DNA from: Pontibacter anaerobius
Lineage (GTDB): Bacteria > Bacteroidota > Bacteroidia > Cytophagales > Hymenobacteraceae
DNA: 64,000 bases
Assembly (NCBI RefSeq): GCF_026241195.1
Contig: NZ_JAPFQO010000001.1
Coordinates: forward strand, 62,001 to 126,000
Reading direction: 5' to 3'
The position numbers and the translations under genes were made by a program. Below are positions 25,644 through 33,860 of this stretch, piece after piece. Numbering within the stretch: the first letter of the stretch is position 1; each line of letters starts with the position of its first letter. Below the pieces are notes generated by a model. That model had not been told where the DNA came from, did not search any database, and saw only the letters and a program-made list of their open reading frames with translations.

Positions 25644-26780
25644 TTATTCAGATCGTTTACTAGATGCCGTAGGTTTGATTTTGCCGTCTAACACTTCTAT
25701 AACTGTTCGTTTTAGGTTATCATAATCAGGATTTGAGTTGAAGCCTACGTTGAAAGTATAGTGGCTATTATCTTTTCTCATGCCAATCAGATACTGAGGG
25801 CCGCCCTGCTCAATTGATATTGGAGAGTTTTCTGTTTGTATACTGTATTCAATATATCCAGCCTTATTAATTACATGAAAGATGTGCTTATAATAGATTT
25901 TTCCTTTAGGCTCGTCATATCTTTCGAAGACCTGTATAAGCTTGTCGTTCCACTTAAATTGATCAAAGCAGAACATCTCTTCTAGATTATCCAGAAGCAA
26001 GCCCTTGGTTTTGGCTGCATAAAGTTTTTCTCTTAAAGGTGCAGCTTTGGCATATTCTTTTTTAGCAAAATAGATCTGTATTAACTTGGCATATGTTTGA
26101 TAGTCAGCAGGATCAATAGTAAGTAGTTCTTTGAAGATAGGCTCAGCTTTATCATAGTTACCCTTTAATGATTCCATTAAGCCAATATTATAGAGAACAG
26201 TAATGTAAGAGCTACTTTCTTTTGATACTTTGTCTTTTGCATTATAGAATGCAGTAAGAGCTTCTTCTGTATTTCCTTTATCGCTGTAGACCTGTGGTAT
26301 CATTACATATGCTCTGTCAGGTGCGTCTTTCTGCTTCGTAGACAAAGTATATGCCTCAAGAGCTTTGTCTAATTTGCCAACTTCAAAGTATGAATCGCCT
26401 AAAGCACTATAGAATTCTCCATTTTCGGGAGCTAGTTTCAGAGCTGCATTAAGATTTTTGATAGCTTGGTCATGATCCCCAAGATACTGTAATGTTTTCC
26501 CTTTAATATAGAAGGGGTGAGGAGTTTGAGAGTCTTTGTTAATTGCCAAGTCCATCATATTGATGCAATTAACATCATCCTCCTTCATATAGTATGCTAA
26601 CCCTATATAATAGACAGCTTTCGCAGAGTAGACTTCTGCTTTGTCAGAGTGTAGCAAAATTATCTTGTCGAATTGCTCTTGTTGATACAGCTGCTTCAAA
26701 TCATCGGACAATTGGTCATCTTGTGCTAAAGCGGTGAAGTTAAGGATTAGGAATAGCGAAAATAGTATAGTTGTTTTCAT
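25644..26780 (-). CDS. secreted tetratricopeptide-repeat protein
   Basis: 378 residues with a signal peptide (TTILFSLFLILNFTALAQ). Residues of about 30-255 hold roughly six to seven TPR units, including FYIKGKTLQYLGDHDQAIKN, FYSALGDSYFEVGKLDKALEAY, YNIGLMESLKGNYDKAEPIF; the C-terminal 120 residues form a separate beta-rich domain of unknown type. TPRs mediate protein contacts, here in the periplasm. GC content is about 36-40%, far below neighbouring genes, which suggests recent transfer or relaxed composition. Confidence 0.88.
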   Translation of the reverse strand: MKTTILFSLFLILNFTALAQDDQLSDDLKQLYQQEQFDKIILLHSDKAEVYSAKAVYYIGLAYYMKEDDVNCINMMDLAINKDSQTPHPFYIKGKTLQYLGDHDQAIKNLNAALKLAPENGEFYSALGDSYFEVGKLDKALEAYTLSTKQKDAPDRAYVMIPQVYSDKGNTEEALTAFYNAKDKVSKESSSYITVLYNIGLMESLKGNYDKAEPIFKELLTIDPADYQTYAKLIQIYFAKKEYAKAAPLREKLYAAKTKGLLLDNLEEMFCFDQFKWNDKLIQVFERYDEPKGKIYYKHIFHVINKAGYIEYSIQTENSPISIEQGGPQYLIGMRKDNSHYTFNVGFNSNPDYDNLKRTVIEVLDGKIKPTASSKRSE

Positions 26781-26915
26781 GTAAGGTGTTGTTTACTAAG
26801 CTTTGAATATAAAGATAATTATTTATTAGTTCTGCTATCTCGCTCCCGCAGTTCCATACTTCCAAATCCAAAACTAATCTGCTGCGGACGTAACCCAACC
26901 CAACCTAAATAATAA

Positions 26916-26965
26916 ACGGGGACTAAGAAGTCCCCGTCAGATAGCTTCCGGACTGGGAAGTCCGG
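26916..26965. repeat. tandem hairpins with GGACT/AGTCC arms
   Basis: ACGGGGACT (26916-26924) faces AGTCCCCGT (26929-26937); then CCGGACT (26948-26954) faces AGTCCGG (26959-26965). The two hairpins share the inner GGACT/AGTCC while their outer arms differ in a paired manner. They lie downstream of the asd stop (27027), on its terminator side, but without a T tract. Confidence 0.65.
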
Positions 26966-27026
26966 GAGAACAGCCATTTATACTTTGTCGTGCTACTTGA
27001 TACGTGCTACGAGTGTCGCAAAGAAA

Positions 27027-28016
27027 CTACACCAACTCGTGCTTCGCCAGGTACTCGGCAATCTGCACGGCATTGGTCGCGGCGCCTTTGCGCAGGTTAT
27101 CTGCTACGATCCACATGTTTAGCGTGCGCGGCTGGGTTTCATCCAGGCGTACGCGGCCTACCAGCACTTCGTCTTTTCCGTGGGCATCTTTTGGCATCGG
27201 GTAAGCCAGGTTCTTTACGTCGTCTACTACCTTCACGCCTTCAGTCTCGCCGAGGATGCGGTATACCTGGTCCAATGTAAAGTCCTTCTCAAACTCCACG
27301 TTCACTGACTCTGAGTGGCCGCCCATCACCGGTATGCGAACCGCCGTCGCCGTTACCCGGATAGAGTCGTCGCCCATGATCTTCTTGGTTTCGAGGATCA
27401 TCTTCATCTCCTCTTTGGTATAGCCGTTGTCCTGGAACACGTCGATGTGCGGCAGCACGTTCAGGTCGATGGTGTAAGGGTAAGCCTTCTCGCCCTCCTT
27501 GCCTTCACGCTCGTTCATCAGCTGCTCAACAGCCTTTACGCCCGTACCTGTTACCGACTGGTAGGTACTTACCACGATTCGCTTCATGTGCAGTTCTTCG
27601 TGCAGCTTATTCAGGGCTACCACCATCTGGATGGTAGAGCAGTTCGGGTTGGCGATGATCTTATCTTCTTTTGTCAGTTCTTTGGCATTAATCTCCGGCA
27701 CCACCAGCTTTTTGGTAGGGTCCATGCGCCAGGCCGAGGAGTTGTCTACCACCACCGTGCCTGCTTCGGCAAACTTAGGAGCCCACTCGGTAGAGGTGCT
27801 GCCGCCGGCTGAGAAAATAGCAATTTGCGGGGCAGCCGCAATCGCGTCCTGCATCCCGATAACCTTTACCTGTTTACCCTTAAACTCCATCTGTTTACCA
27901 ACAGACTTCTCAGAAGCAACCAACAACAACTCTGTCACCGGGAAGTCGCGCTCCGCCAGTACTTTCAAAATTTCGCCGCCCACCAATCCAGTGGCGCCTA
28001 CTACTGCTACTTTCAT
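27027..28016 (-). CDS. asd: aspartate-semialdehyde dehydrogenase
   Basis: 329 residues. NADP-binding GATGLVG at 7-13, catalytic Cys126 in NPNCSTIQ and catalytic His234 in GGHSESV. Reduces aspartyl phosphate to aspartate semialdehyde in the common route to lysine, threonine, methionine and diaminopimelate. Single gene, cytoplasmic. Confidence 0.97.
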   Translation of the reverse strand: MKVAVVGATGLVGGEILKVLAERDFPVTELLLVASEKSVGKQMEFKGKQVKVIGMQDAIAAAPQIAIFSAGGSTSTEWAPKFAEAGTVVVDNSSAWRMDPTKKLVVPEINAKELTKEDKIIANPNCSTIQMVVALNKLHEELHMKRIVVSTYQSVTGTGVKAVEQLMNEREGKEGEKAYPYTIDLNVLPHIDVFQDNGYTKEEMKMILETKKIMGDDSIRVTATAVRIPVMGGHSESVNVEFEKDFTLDQVYRILGETEGVKVVDDVKNLAYPMPKDAHGKDEVLVGRVRLDETQPRTLNMWIVADNLRKGAATNAVQIAEYLAKHELV

Positions 28017-28043
28017 TTAAGGATATATTTAATGGTTTAATTT

Positions 28044-28077
28044 GTCTGAATCAGGATTCTCAGGATGAACAGGATTA
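28044..28077 (+). repeat. dispersed repeat, GTCTGAATCAGGAT family
   Basis: GTCTGAATCAGGATT then CAGGAT then ACAGGATT, the same pattern as the minus-strand copy at 19116-19156. Sits upstream of asd. Confidence 0.7.
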
Positions 28078-28173
28078 TAACTTACCCACTCCTTCAAAAT
28101 CCATTCTCTAACTAACGCCTCCGGCTCCCGTAAAAGTTCTGAAATTCACGAAAGCGGTTGCATTGTACCCGAC

Positions 28174-28199
28174 CTCACAGCGTCTTGCAGACCTGTGAG
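28174..28199. repeat. near-perfect 26-nt hairpin, CTCACAG type
   Basis: CTCACAG-C-GTCT, loop TGC, AGAC-C-TGTGAG: eleven pairs with one C-C mismatch. Resembles dispersed CTCACAGGTCT palindromes seen in other Bacteroidota (recalled). It lies 60 bp before the 28262 gene. Confidence 0.6.
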
Positions 28200-28261
28200 C
28201 GTCTTTGCGTTTGCCCACACGCAGCCGCGAAGTTCGTAAGTTTTCATCACAATATCTGCCC

Positions 28262-30844
28262 ATGAAACAAACTTTACTCCTTATACTGCTGCTAGTTCCG
28301 CTTCTGGCCCAAAGTCAACTGCAAGATAGCTTCTCCGACGGCAACTTCACCCAAAACCCTGCCTGGTCCGGCGACACAGGTAGCTTTATCATCAACTCCC
28401 AGAGCCAACTGCAGAGCAGCGGGCCAGCGGTAACGGGTGCTATACTTCATTTGGTCACGCCTTCGCAGGCCGCAGTAGGTACCACCTGGGAGTTCTGGAC
28501 GAACCTGAAACTGGCTACCTCCTCCAGCAACTACGCCGATGTTTGGCTCACCTCCGACTCCGAAGACCTGAAAAGCAACAGCACCAGCGGCTACTTTGTG
28601 CGCATCGGTAACACCGCTGATGAGGTAAGTCTGTATCGGAAAGACGCAGGCAAAACAGGCACTATCATCATCAACGGGCAGAACAAGACCGTGGCCACCA
28701 GCAACAACGTGGTGCGCGTGCGGGTAACCCGAAGTATAAACCACGATTGGGAGCTACGTATAGACGTGACCGGCACCGGCGAAAGCTACGTGAGCCAAGG
28801 CACCGCCACTGATGCTACCTACACCCGCTCGTCATACTTTGGGGTGCTGCTGAAGTATAGCTCGGCCAACAGTCAGAAATTCTACTTTGATGATTTTAGG
28901 ATTTCGGACACCCAGCCGCCGGTGCTGCAGGAGCTGCAAACCATAAACCCGCAGGAGCTGACGCTGCAGTTTAACGAGCCGCTGCAGCCGGAGCAGGCAC
29001 AAAGTATCCGTAATTATACTTTAAATAGAAGTATAAACCCGCTGATAGCTGAGTTGGTGGAGCCTGAAAAAGTGCGGCTGGTGTTTAGTCAGGGTTTCCG
29101 GAGCGGAACCAATGAGTTAAGTATAGCTAACCTGCAAGACCTGTACGGCAACACGGTTCCGGCACCTCTACTTTCTGACTTCAGTTTTATACCGCCAGCT
29201 GTGGTGCCAGACTATAACGAGTTGTTGATCACCGAGATTATGGCCGATGAGAGTCCGGTGGTGGGGCTGCCGGCGCAGGAGTACATCGAGCTCTACAACC
29301 CCACCAACAAAGTGCTGAAACTGCAGGGCATCCGCTACTCCGACAACACCTCCACCGCCACGTTCCCGGATGCGCAGCTGCCGCCGCAGGAGTATGCCGT
29401 GGTGGTGCCAAACAGCCAGGTGCAGAACTTCAGCGGGTACGGAAAAGTGATCGGCATCAGCAACTTTCCGGGCCTGAACAACGGCGGCGAACTGCTGCAG
29501 CTACGTCAGCCAAGCGGTAAACTTATCTACGCAGTTAGTTATGCTGACAACTGGTACAAAGACAACAGCAAACGCGAGGGGGGCTGGAGTCTGGAGATGA
29601 TTGACGTGCTAAACCCTTGCGGTGGCGTGGAGAACTGGACAGCCGCCGAAGATTCGCGGGGTGGCACACCGGCGCAGCCCAACTCCGTAGCCGCCTCTAA
29701 CCCCGACAACTCGCCACCCATACTTTTAGATGTTACAGCCACAGCACCAGATAAACTGCTGCTGCGCTTTAACGAGCGACTGGATAGCACACAGGCGACA
29801 AGTATAGCCAGCTACAGCATCAGCCCAGGTATAAGTATAAAGCAGGCGCAAGTGCAGGGGCCGCTGTTCATGGAGGTTATTCTTATACTTGGTGAGCAGC
29901 TGCAGGAGCGGCAGGAGTATACGTTAAACGCCACAAGTATAACCGACTGCGCTGGCAACACCAATCCGCAGCCTCTGAGCTATACTTTTGCCTTGCCCTC
30001 TGCGCCTGCGCCCGGCGATGTGGTGATCAACGAGATACTCTTTAACCCCCGAACCGGCGGCGCCGATTTTGTGGAGCTGGTGAACCGCAGCGACAAATAC
30101 CTCAACCTGAAAGGCTGGAAGCTGGCCAACACCTCCGGCGACACCATCAGCAACCTCAAAAGTATAAGCACAGCCAACTACGTGCTGGCGCCGGGGCAAT
30201 ACGTGGTGCTCACCTCCAACCCCGACAACATCAAGCAAAACTACCCACAGGCCCGGCAGGAAACCTTTATCAGGATGAGCAGCCTGCCCAGTTACCCCGA
30301 CGATGCGGGCAAGGTGGTGGTGCAGCAGCCGGACGGCGCGGTGGCAGACAGGTTCAGCTATGACGAAAACATGCATTTTGAGCTTATTGACGACGTGAAC
30401 GGCGTGTCATTGGAGCGGGTGCGGCTGGAGGGGCCAAGTATAGCCGGCAATTTCCATTCGGCGGCTACCACGGTTTTTGCCACGCCGGGGTACAGGAACT
30501 CGCAGTCGCAGGAGGGGGTGCAGGCGCAGCGGGTTTTCGAGATTTCGCCAAAGGTTTTCTCCCCGGATAGCGATGGCTACGAGGACTTCGCCACCATCAA
30601 TTACCGCACCGACAAAGCCGGGTTGGTGGCCAACATCACCGTGTTTGATGCACAGGGCCGCGAGATTCGCAAGCTGGTGCGCAACGAGCTGTTGGAAGCC
30701 AACGGCTTCTTCCGCTGGGATGGCCTGCGCGATGATGGTGCCAAAGCTAATATCGGGTACTATTTGTTTTACATTGAGCTGTTTGGCCTGAACGGGGAGA
30801 AAAGCGAGTTTAAGGAGAAGGTGGTGGTAGGCGGCCGGTTCTAA
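28262..30844 (+). CDS. large secreted lamin-tail-domain protein
   Basis: 860 residues from ATG 28262 (MKQTLLLILLLVPLLAQSQ signal peptide). Domains in order: an N-terminal jelly-roll-like region (about 20-215), a SbsA-type Ig-like unit (QLTLQFNEPLQPEQAQ), a lamin-tail domain (LLITEIMADESPVVGLPAQEYIELYN), another Ig-like unit (LLLRFNERLDSTQATS), a second lamin-tail domain (VVINEILFNPRTGGADFVELVN) and a FlgD-like C-terminal Ig (SPDSDGYEDFATINY to KEKVVVGGRF). Lamin-tail proteins in Bacteroidota are surface or extracellular and often reach the surface through type IX secretion; function unknown. Holds 14 AAGTATA/TATACTT motifs. Confidence 0.88.
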   Translation: MKQTLLLILLLVPLLAQSQLQDSFSDGNFTQNPAWSGDTGSFIINSQSQLQSSGPAVTGAILHLVTPSQAAVGTTWEFWTNLKLATSSSNYADVWLTSDSEDLKSNSTSGYFVRIGNTADEVSLYRKDAGKTGTIIINGQNKTVATSNNVVRVRVTRSINHDWELRIDVTGTGESYVSQGTATDATYTRSSYFGVLLKYSSANSQKFYFDDFRISDTQPPVLQELQTINPQELTLQFNEPLQPEQAQSIRNYTLNRSINPLIAELVEPEKVRLVFSQGFRSGTNELSIANLQDLYGNTVPAPLLSDFSFIPPAVVPDYNELLITEIMADESPVVGLPAQEYIELYNPTNKVLKLQGIRYSDNTSTATFPDAQLPPQEYAVVVPNSQVQNFSGYGKVIGISNFPGLNNGGELLQLRQPSGKLIYAVSYADNWYKDNSKREGGWSLEMIDVLNPCGGVENWTAAEDSRGGTPAQPNSVAASNPDNSPPILLDVTATAPDKLLLRFNERLDSTQATSIASYSISPGISIKQAQVQGPLFMEVILILGEQLQERQEYTLNATSITDCAGNTNPQPLSYTFALPSAPAPGDVVINEILFNPRTGGADFVELVNRSDKYLNLKGWKLANTSGDTISNLKSISTANYVLAPGQYVVLTSNPDNIKQNYPQARQETFIRMSSLPSYPDDAGKVVVQQPDGAVADRFSYDENMHFELIDDVNGVSLERVRLEGPSIAGNFHSAATTVFATPGYRNSQSQEGVQAQRVFEISPKVFSPDSDGYEDFATINYRTDKAGLVANITVFDAQGREIRKLVRNELLEANGFFRWDGLRDDGAKANIGYYLFYIELFGLNGEKSEFKEKVVVGGRF
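28441..30442. repeat. dense AAGTATA/TATACTT motif cluster
   Basis: Fourteen copies inside one gene: AAGTATA at 28732, 28853, 29029, 29119, 29800, 29833, 29935, 30160, 30436 and TATACTT at 28441, 29015, 29884, 29991 on the plus strand, plus one overlapping region near 29829. They encode Ser-Ile, Tyr-Thr or Ile-Leu in different frames, so the constraint is on DNA rather than on protein. Confidence 0.75.
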
Positions 30845-30952
30845 TTATACTTTATTAATAGTGTGAGCTAAAATATTTAGGTTTCTGGCTAAAAATGTTA
30901 GCAACTTTGTTGATAAGCGATGTTATCCACAGTTGTTGGCTGACAATGTCCC

Positions 30953-30993
30953 CTTTATGCTAGTGCGAGCTGCAAGCTCGCACTAGCATAAAG
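30953..30993. repeat. perfect 19-bp inverted repeat with 3-nt loop
   Basis: Arms 30953-30971 and 30975-30993 around GCA. It lies between the converging genes ending at 30844 and 31004 and could act as a transcription stop on either strand, though no T tract follows. Its core GCGAGC-TGCAA-GCTCGC resembles the hairpin units at the end of structured copy B (33.78-33.84 kb). Confidence 0.8.
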
Positions 30994-31003
30994 AAGGTTC
31001 TCC

Positions 31004-32236
31004 TTAAAACTCCTGTATCCAGGGCACCAGCGAGTGCAGCATCGGCACAAAGGCGGAGCCGTGGCCTTTGCCTTGGATAGGTATAAACGCTAGTTGTTTG
31101 GCGCCCCCTGTCTGAAAGCGCTCGTAGGTTTTCTCAGAATTGCTGAATGGCACAATGTTGTCGGAGGTGCCGTGGTAGAGGCGGGTAGGGCTTTGCGGCA
31201 CCCAATCGTGGAAGCTGTTGGCTTTGAGCGCCTGCTTTAGTTGCTGCTCTTCGTCGTCCTGCTGCAGGTCAGCAAAAAACTCCGGGTTAAAAAGCTTTTT
31301 AGGGTCTGTGGTGAGCTCGCGGTTAATAGTGCTGCCGCTCTTGCTGCCATCAAAAAGTGCAGGCAGTCTACTTGCGTAAGGCTCCTGAAAGAACTCCGAA
31401 AGCGACCGGTTCCAGTTGTTGGTGTGGTTGTAAGACTGCAGCACATAGGCCAGGTACGCCGGATAAGGGTATGCTTGCCCGGTTTTAATGCCACCGAGCA
31501 TCTCTTCCAAATTATAACCGCCCGCGCCTGCCGCCGATGCCGTTACCTTCAGGCCATGCGCCGGGTTTGTCTCGATCTCTTTCTGCGCGGCCAGCGTTAC
31601 ATAGCCGCCTTCCGAGTAGCCCACCAGAAACAGTTTATCACTTACGGTAACCTTCTCCTTCTCATAAAGGGTTTTAGCTGCTTTTATCAGGTCAACCACG
31701 GCCATGGCAGAGTGCTGCTGGTCGTAGTACGGGTGAAAAATATCCTTAGAGGCCCCAAAACCAATGTAGTCTGGGATGAGGGTAACGTAGCCAGCCGAGG
31801 CAAACAGCTCAAAACCGGAAAGCCCCTCGAAATTGGAGGGCGCGTCTTTCTCCGTAAAGATAGTACCATGCTGGGCACTGATGACCGGAGCAGGTGTTGT
31901 CATGTTCTGCGGCACGCACACTAATCCCGAGGCCTGAATCTCGCGCTCCTGGTATGTGGTGGTGTAGACCAGCTTGTAAACCGATACGCCATACTTTATC
32001 TCGTTGCCGTAGCTGCTGTAGCCCTGTGTGGCGGCCATCTGCTGCAGCAGTTCTTTTGGCACGCTCAGCAGCAGTTCCGACGATACATACAGGTCTTTGG
32101 CTGCCGGTGCCTCCACTACGGCAGGCGCAGCGGCTGTGGCTTCTTTGTCGCAGGAAGCATGGCTCAGCAGGGTGCCGAGCAGCAAAGCATAAATAAAGAG
32201 TCTCTTGAACACGGGTGATGTCTTTTTGATGTGCAA
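31004..32236 (-). CDS. lipase-like alpha/beta hydrolase lipoprotein
   Basis: 410 residues. Lipobox SHASC with Cys29, then an Ala/Pro linker. Catalytic elbow GYSEGG with Ser208; the His and Asp candidates lie in KGHGSAFV and GTSDNIVPFS near the C-terminus. Resembles the secretory lipase (LIP) family that hydrolyses acyl esters. Envelope-anchored, substrate unknown. Single gene, convergent with the lamin-tail gene. Confidence 0.9.
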   Translation of the reverse strand: MHIKKTSPVFKRLFIYALLLGTLLSHASCDKEATAAAPAVVEAPAAKDLYVSSELLLSVPKELLQQMAATQGYSSYGNEIKYGVSVYKLVYTTTYQEREIQASGLVCVPQNMTTPAPVISAQHGTIFTEKDAPSNFEGLSGFELFASAGYVTLIPDYIGFGASKDIFHPYYDQQHSAMAVVDLIKAAKTLYEKEKVTVSDKLFLVGYSEGGYVTLAAQKEIETNPAHGLKVTASAAGAGGYNLEEMLGGIKTGQAYPYPAYLAYVLQSYNHTNNWNRSLSEFFQEPYASRLPALFDGSKSGSTINRELTTDPKKLFNPEFFADLQQDDEEQQLKQALKANSFHDWVPQSPTRLYHGTSDNIVPFSNSEKTYERFQTGGAKQLAFIPIQGKGHGSAFVPMLHSLVPWIQEF

Positions 32237-32369
32237 GAGAGCAACAGTGTTAGGGCCGCAGAAGTGCCATTCGGCTCGGTAAAAAGCAATGTTAAATTTT
32301 TAGGGAAGGGCAGCATCAGGTAAGGTTTCTGTACTGTATCTTGCGCCACTTTTTTTACTTTATACTTCT

Positions 32370-33191
32370 GTGGAAGAAACTATTTACCTGTGCCTGTTCG
32401 CCTTTATGGCAGGCTTTATAGATTCGGTGGTGGGCGGCGGCGGACTGATTCAGGTGCCGGCGCTGCTCGTGTTTTTGCCGGGCGTGCCATTGCCAACGGT
32501 GTTCGGCACCGGCAAGTTTGCGGGCATAGCAGGCACCACGGCGGCGATGGTCAAGTATGTGCGCAGCGTCAAAATCAATTACCTGGCTATACTACCGGCG
32601 GCGGCGGCAGCCTTTATCTGCTCGTTTCTGGGAGCCCGTGCCCTGAGTCACCTCGATGCCAGCCTTCTGAAGCCGCTCATACTCGTGCTGCTGGTGCTGG
32701 TGGCGGTTTATACTTTTATCAAAAAGGATTTTGGCTCACTGCACGCGCCTAAGCTTACCGAGTCAAAAGAGAAACTATACGGTTTGCTGATCGGTGCGGC
32801 CATTGGCTTTTACGACGGCTTCTTCGGCCCCGGTACGGGCAGCTTTCTCATCTTTATCTTCATTGGCTTGTTCGGCTTCAACTTTCTGGCGGCCTCGGCG
32901 GCGGCTAAGGTGGTGAACGTGGCTACGAACCTTTCGGCCCTGCTATACTTTGCCTGGAACGGCTATGTGCTCTACGAGGTGGCCGTGCCGATGGCTGTCT
33001 GCAGTATACTTGGCTCGCAGTTGGGCACCCGCACCGCCCTGAAGCGCGGCGTTGGGTTTGTGCGGGTACTGTTCCTGGTGGTGGTTACCGGCATCATCCT
33101 CAAGTTCGCTTACGACACCTACGGCACCGGCGGCAGCGATTTTGCCAAGCTAGCGACCTCGGTGCAGGCGTGGTTCGGCCGGAGGGGGTGA
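32370..33191 (+). CDS. TSUP-family permease (TauE/SafE)
   Basis: 273 residues beginning with GTG 32370; an alternative internal ATG is Met13 of the first helix. About eight helices in two repeated halves, each opened by a similar motif (FMAGFIDSVVGGGGLIQVPAL and IGAAIGFYDGFFGPGTGSFLIF), the signature of TauE/SafE/TSUP transporters that move sulfite, sulfonates or related anions. Substrate not determinable. A repeat element follows. Confidence 0.93.
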   Translation: MEETIYLCLFAFMAGFIDSVVGGGGLIQVPALLVFLPGVPLPTVFGTGKFAGIAGTTAAMVKYVRSVKINYLAILPAAAAAFICSFLGARALSHLDASLLKPLILVLLVLVAVYTFIKKDFGSLHAPKLTESKEKLYGLLIGAAIGFYDGFFGPGTGSFLIFIFIGLFGFNFLAASAAAKVVNVATNLSALLYFAWNGYVLYEVAVPMAVCSILGSQLGTRTALKRGVGFVRVLFLVVVTGIILKFAYDTYGTGGSDFAKLATSVQAWFGRRG

Positions 33192-33342
33192 GTTTGTTGT
33201 TGGTTATTAGGGAGGTAACTACGCTTTTCCGTGGCGGGAGCGTCCTTGCCTTTTATGCTTTCGGGGCTTCGAATCGTGAACGTATATCGTTTGGGACTGT
33301 GGTTCAGTGGGGGTGTAGGCCTGCTCCAGCTATTTGGCAGTG
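33192..33342. other. non-coding stretch before structured repeat B
   Basis: About 150 bp with no supported gene between the TSUP permease stop and the repeat. The remaining 33343-33860 is the repeat element, listed next. Confidence 0.5.
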
Positions 33343-33427
33343 CCGGATCCAACCACCCCTGCCCCTCCTTGTCAGAGGAGGGGAATTTAACCCCACCCCA
33401 ACCCTCCCCTAAGAACAGGGGAGGGAG
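33343..33427. repeat. double palindrome heading structured repeat B
   Basis: CCCCTCCT (33362-33369) with AGGAGGGG (33376-33383), then CCCTCCCCT (33402-33410) with AGGGGAGGG (33417-33425). Same order and spacing as at 13239-13330, and the same CCGG-TCCAACCACC head. Confidence 0.85.
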
Positions 33428-33840
33428 CCTAGTTCAAGCTCCGTCAGCCGCGGCTATCAGAATCTGATCCCAGTCCTTGGGTTGAGCGCCTTGTGAGATC
33501 CGGTGCCCAAAGGGCAGCGCCCTGGCGCAGGAGGGAACACAGCGCGATGCCCGAGGACGAGGCCTCCCAGCCTTGAGGGCACCACGGCCAGAAATGAAAC
33601 TATAGGTATATAAGACTGAGGATGAACAGTGGCTAGGAAGGATAGCTTGGATCAAGTTGTGGGAAGCCGGGGCTAAGCGTAAAGGCACAAGCGGACGCTT
33701 GAGCCAGAACCGGTCAGCAAGTATAGCCAAAGTATAAGTATGGCTCTTCGAGCCAGTCGAGCCAGAGACTCGACACTATAAAACGGCACGAGTTGCAAAC
33801 TCGCGCCAGCGATAGGCACAAGCAGACGCGTGCGCCAGCA
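33428..33840. repeat. dispersed structured element, copy B
   Basis: Matches copy A (13331-13700). Identical anchors: 33482-33508, about 33528-33550 and 33586-33600. Hairpins kept with changed sequence: GCCC-AAA-GGGC near 33505, GCGCC/GGCGC near 33517, GGCTC-TTC-GAGCC at 33742-33754, GTCGAG/CTCGAC at 33756-33774. It also carries three palindromic units of about 24 nt (33685, 33785 and 33815) of the form GGCAC-AAG/GAG ... CTCG or GCTTG ... GCC, of which copy A has one. AAGTATA pairs at 33719 and 33730 are shared. No conserved coding frame. Confidence 0.85.
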
Positions 33841-33860
33841 AGCAGTAACCAACAACCAAA

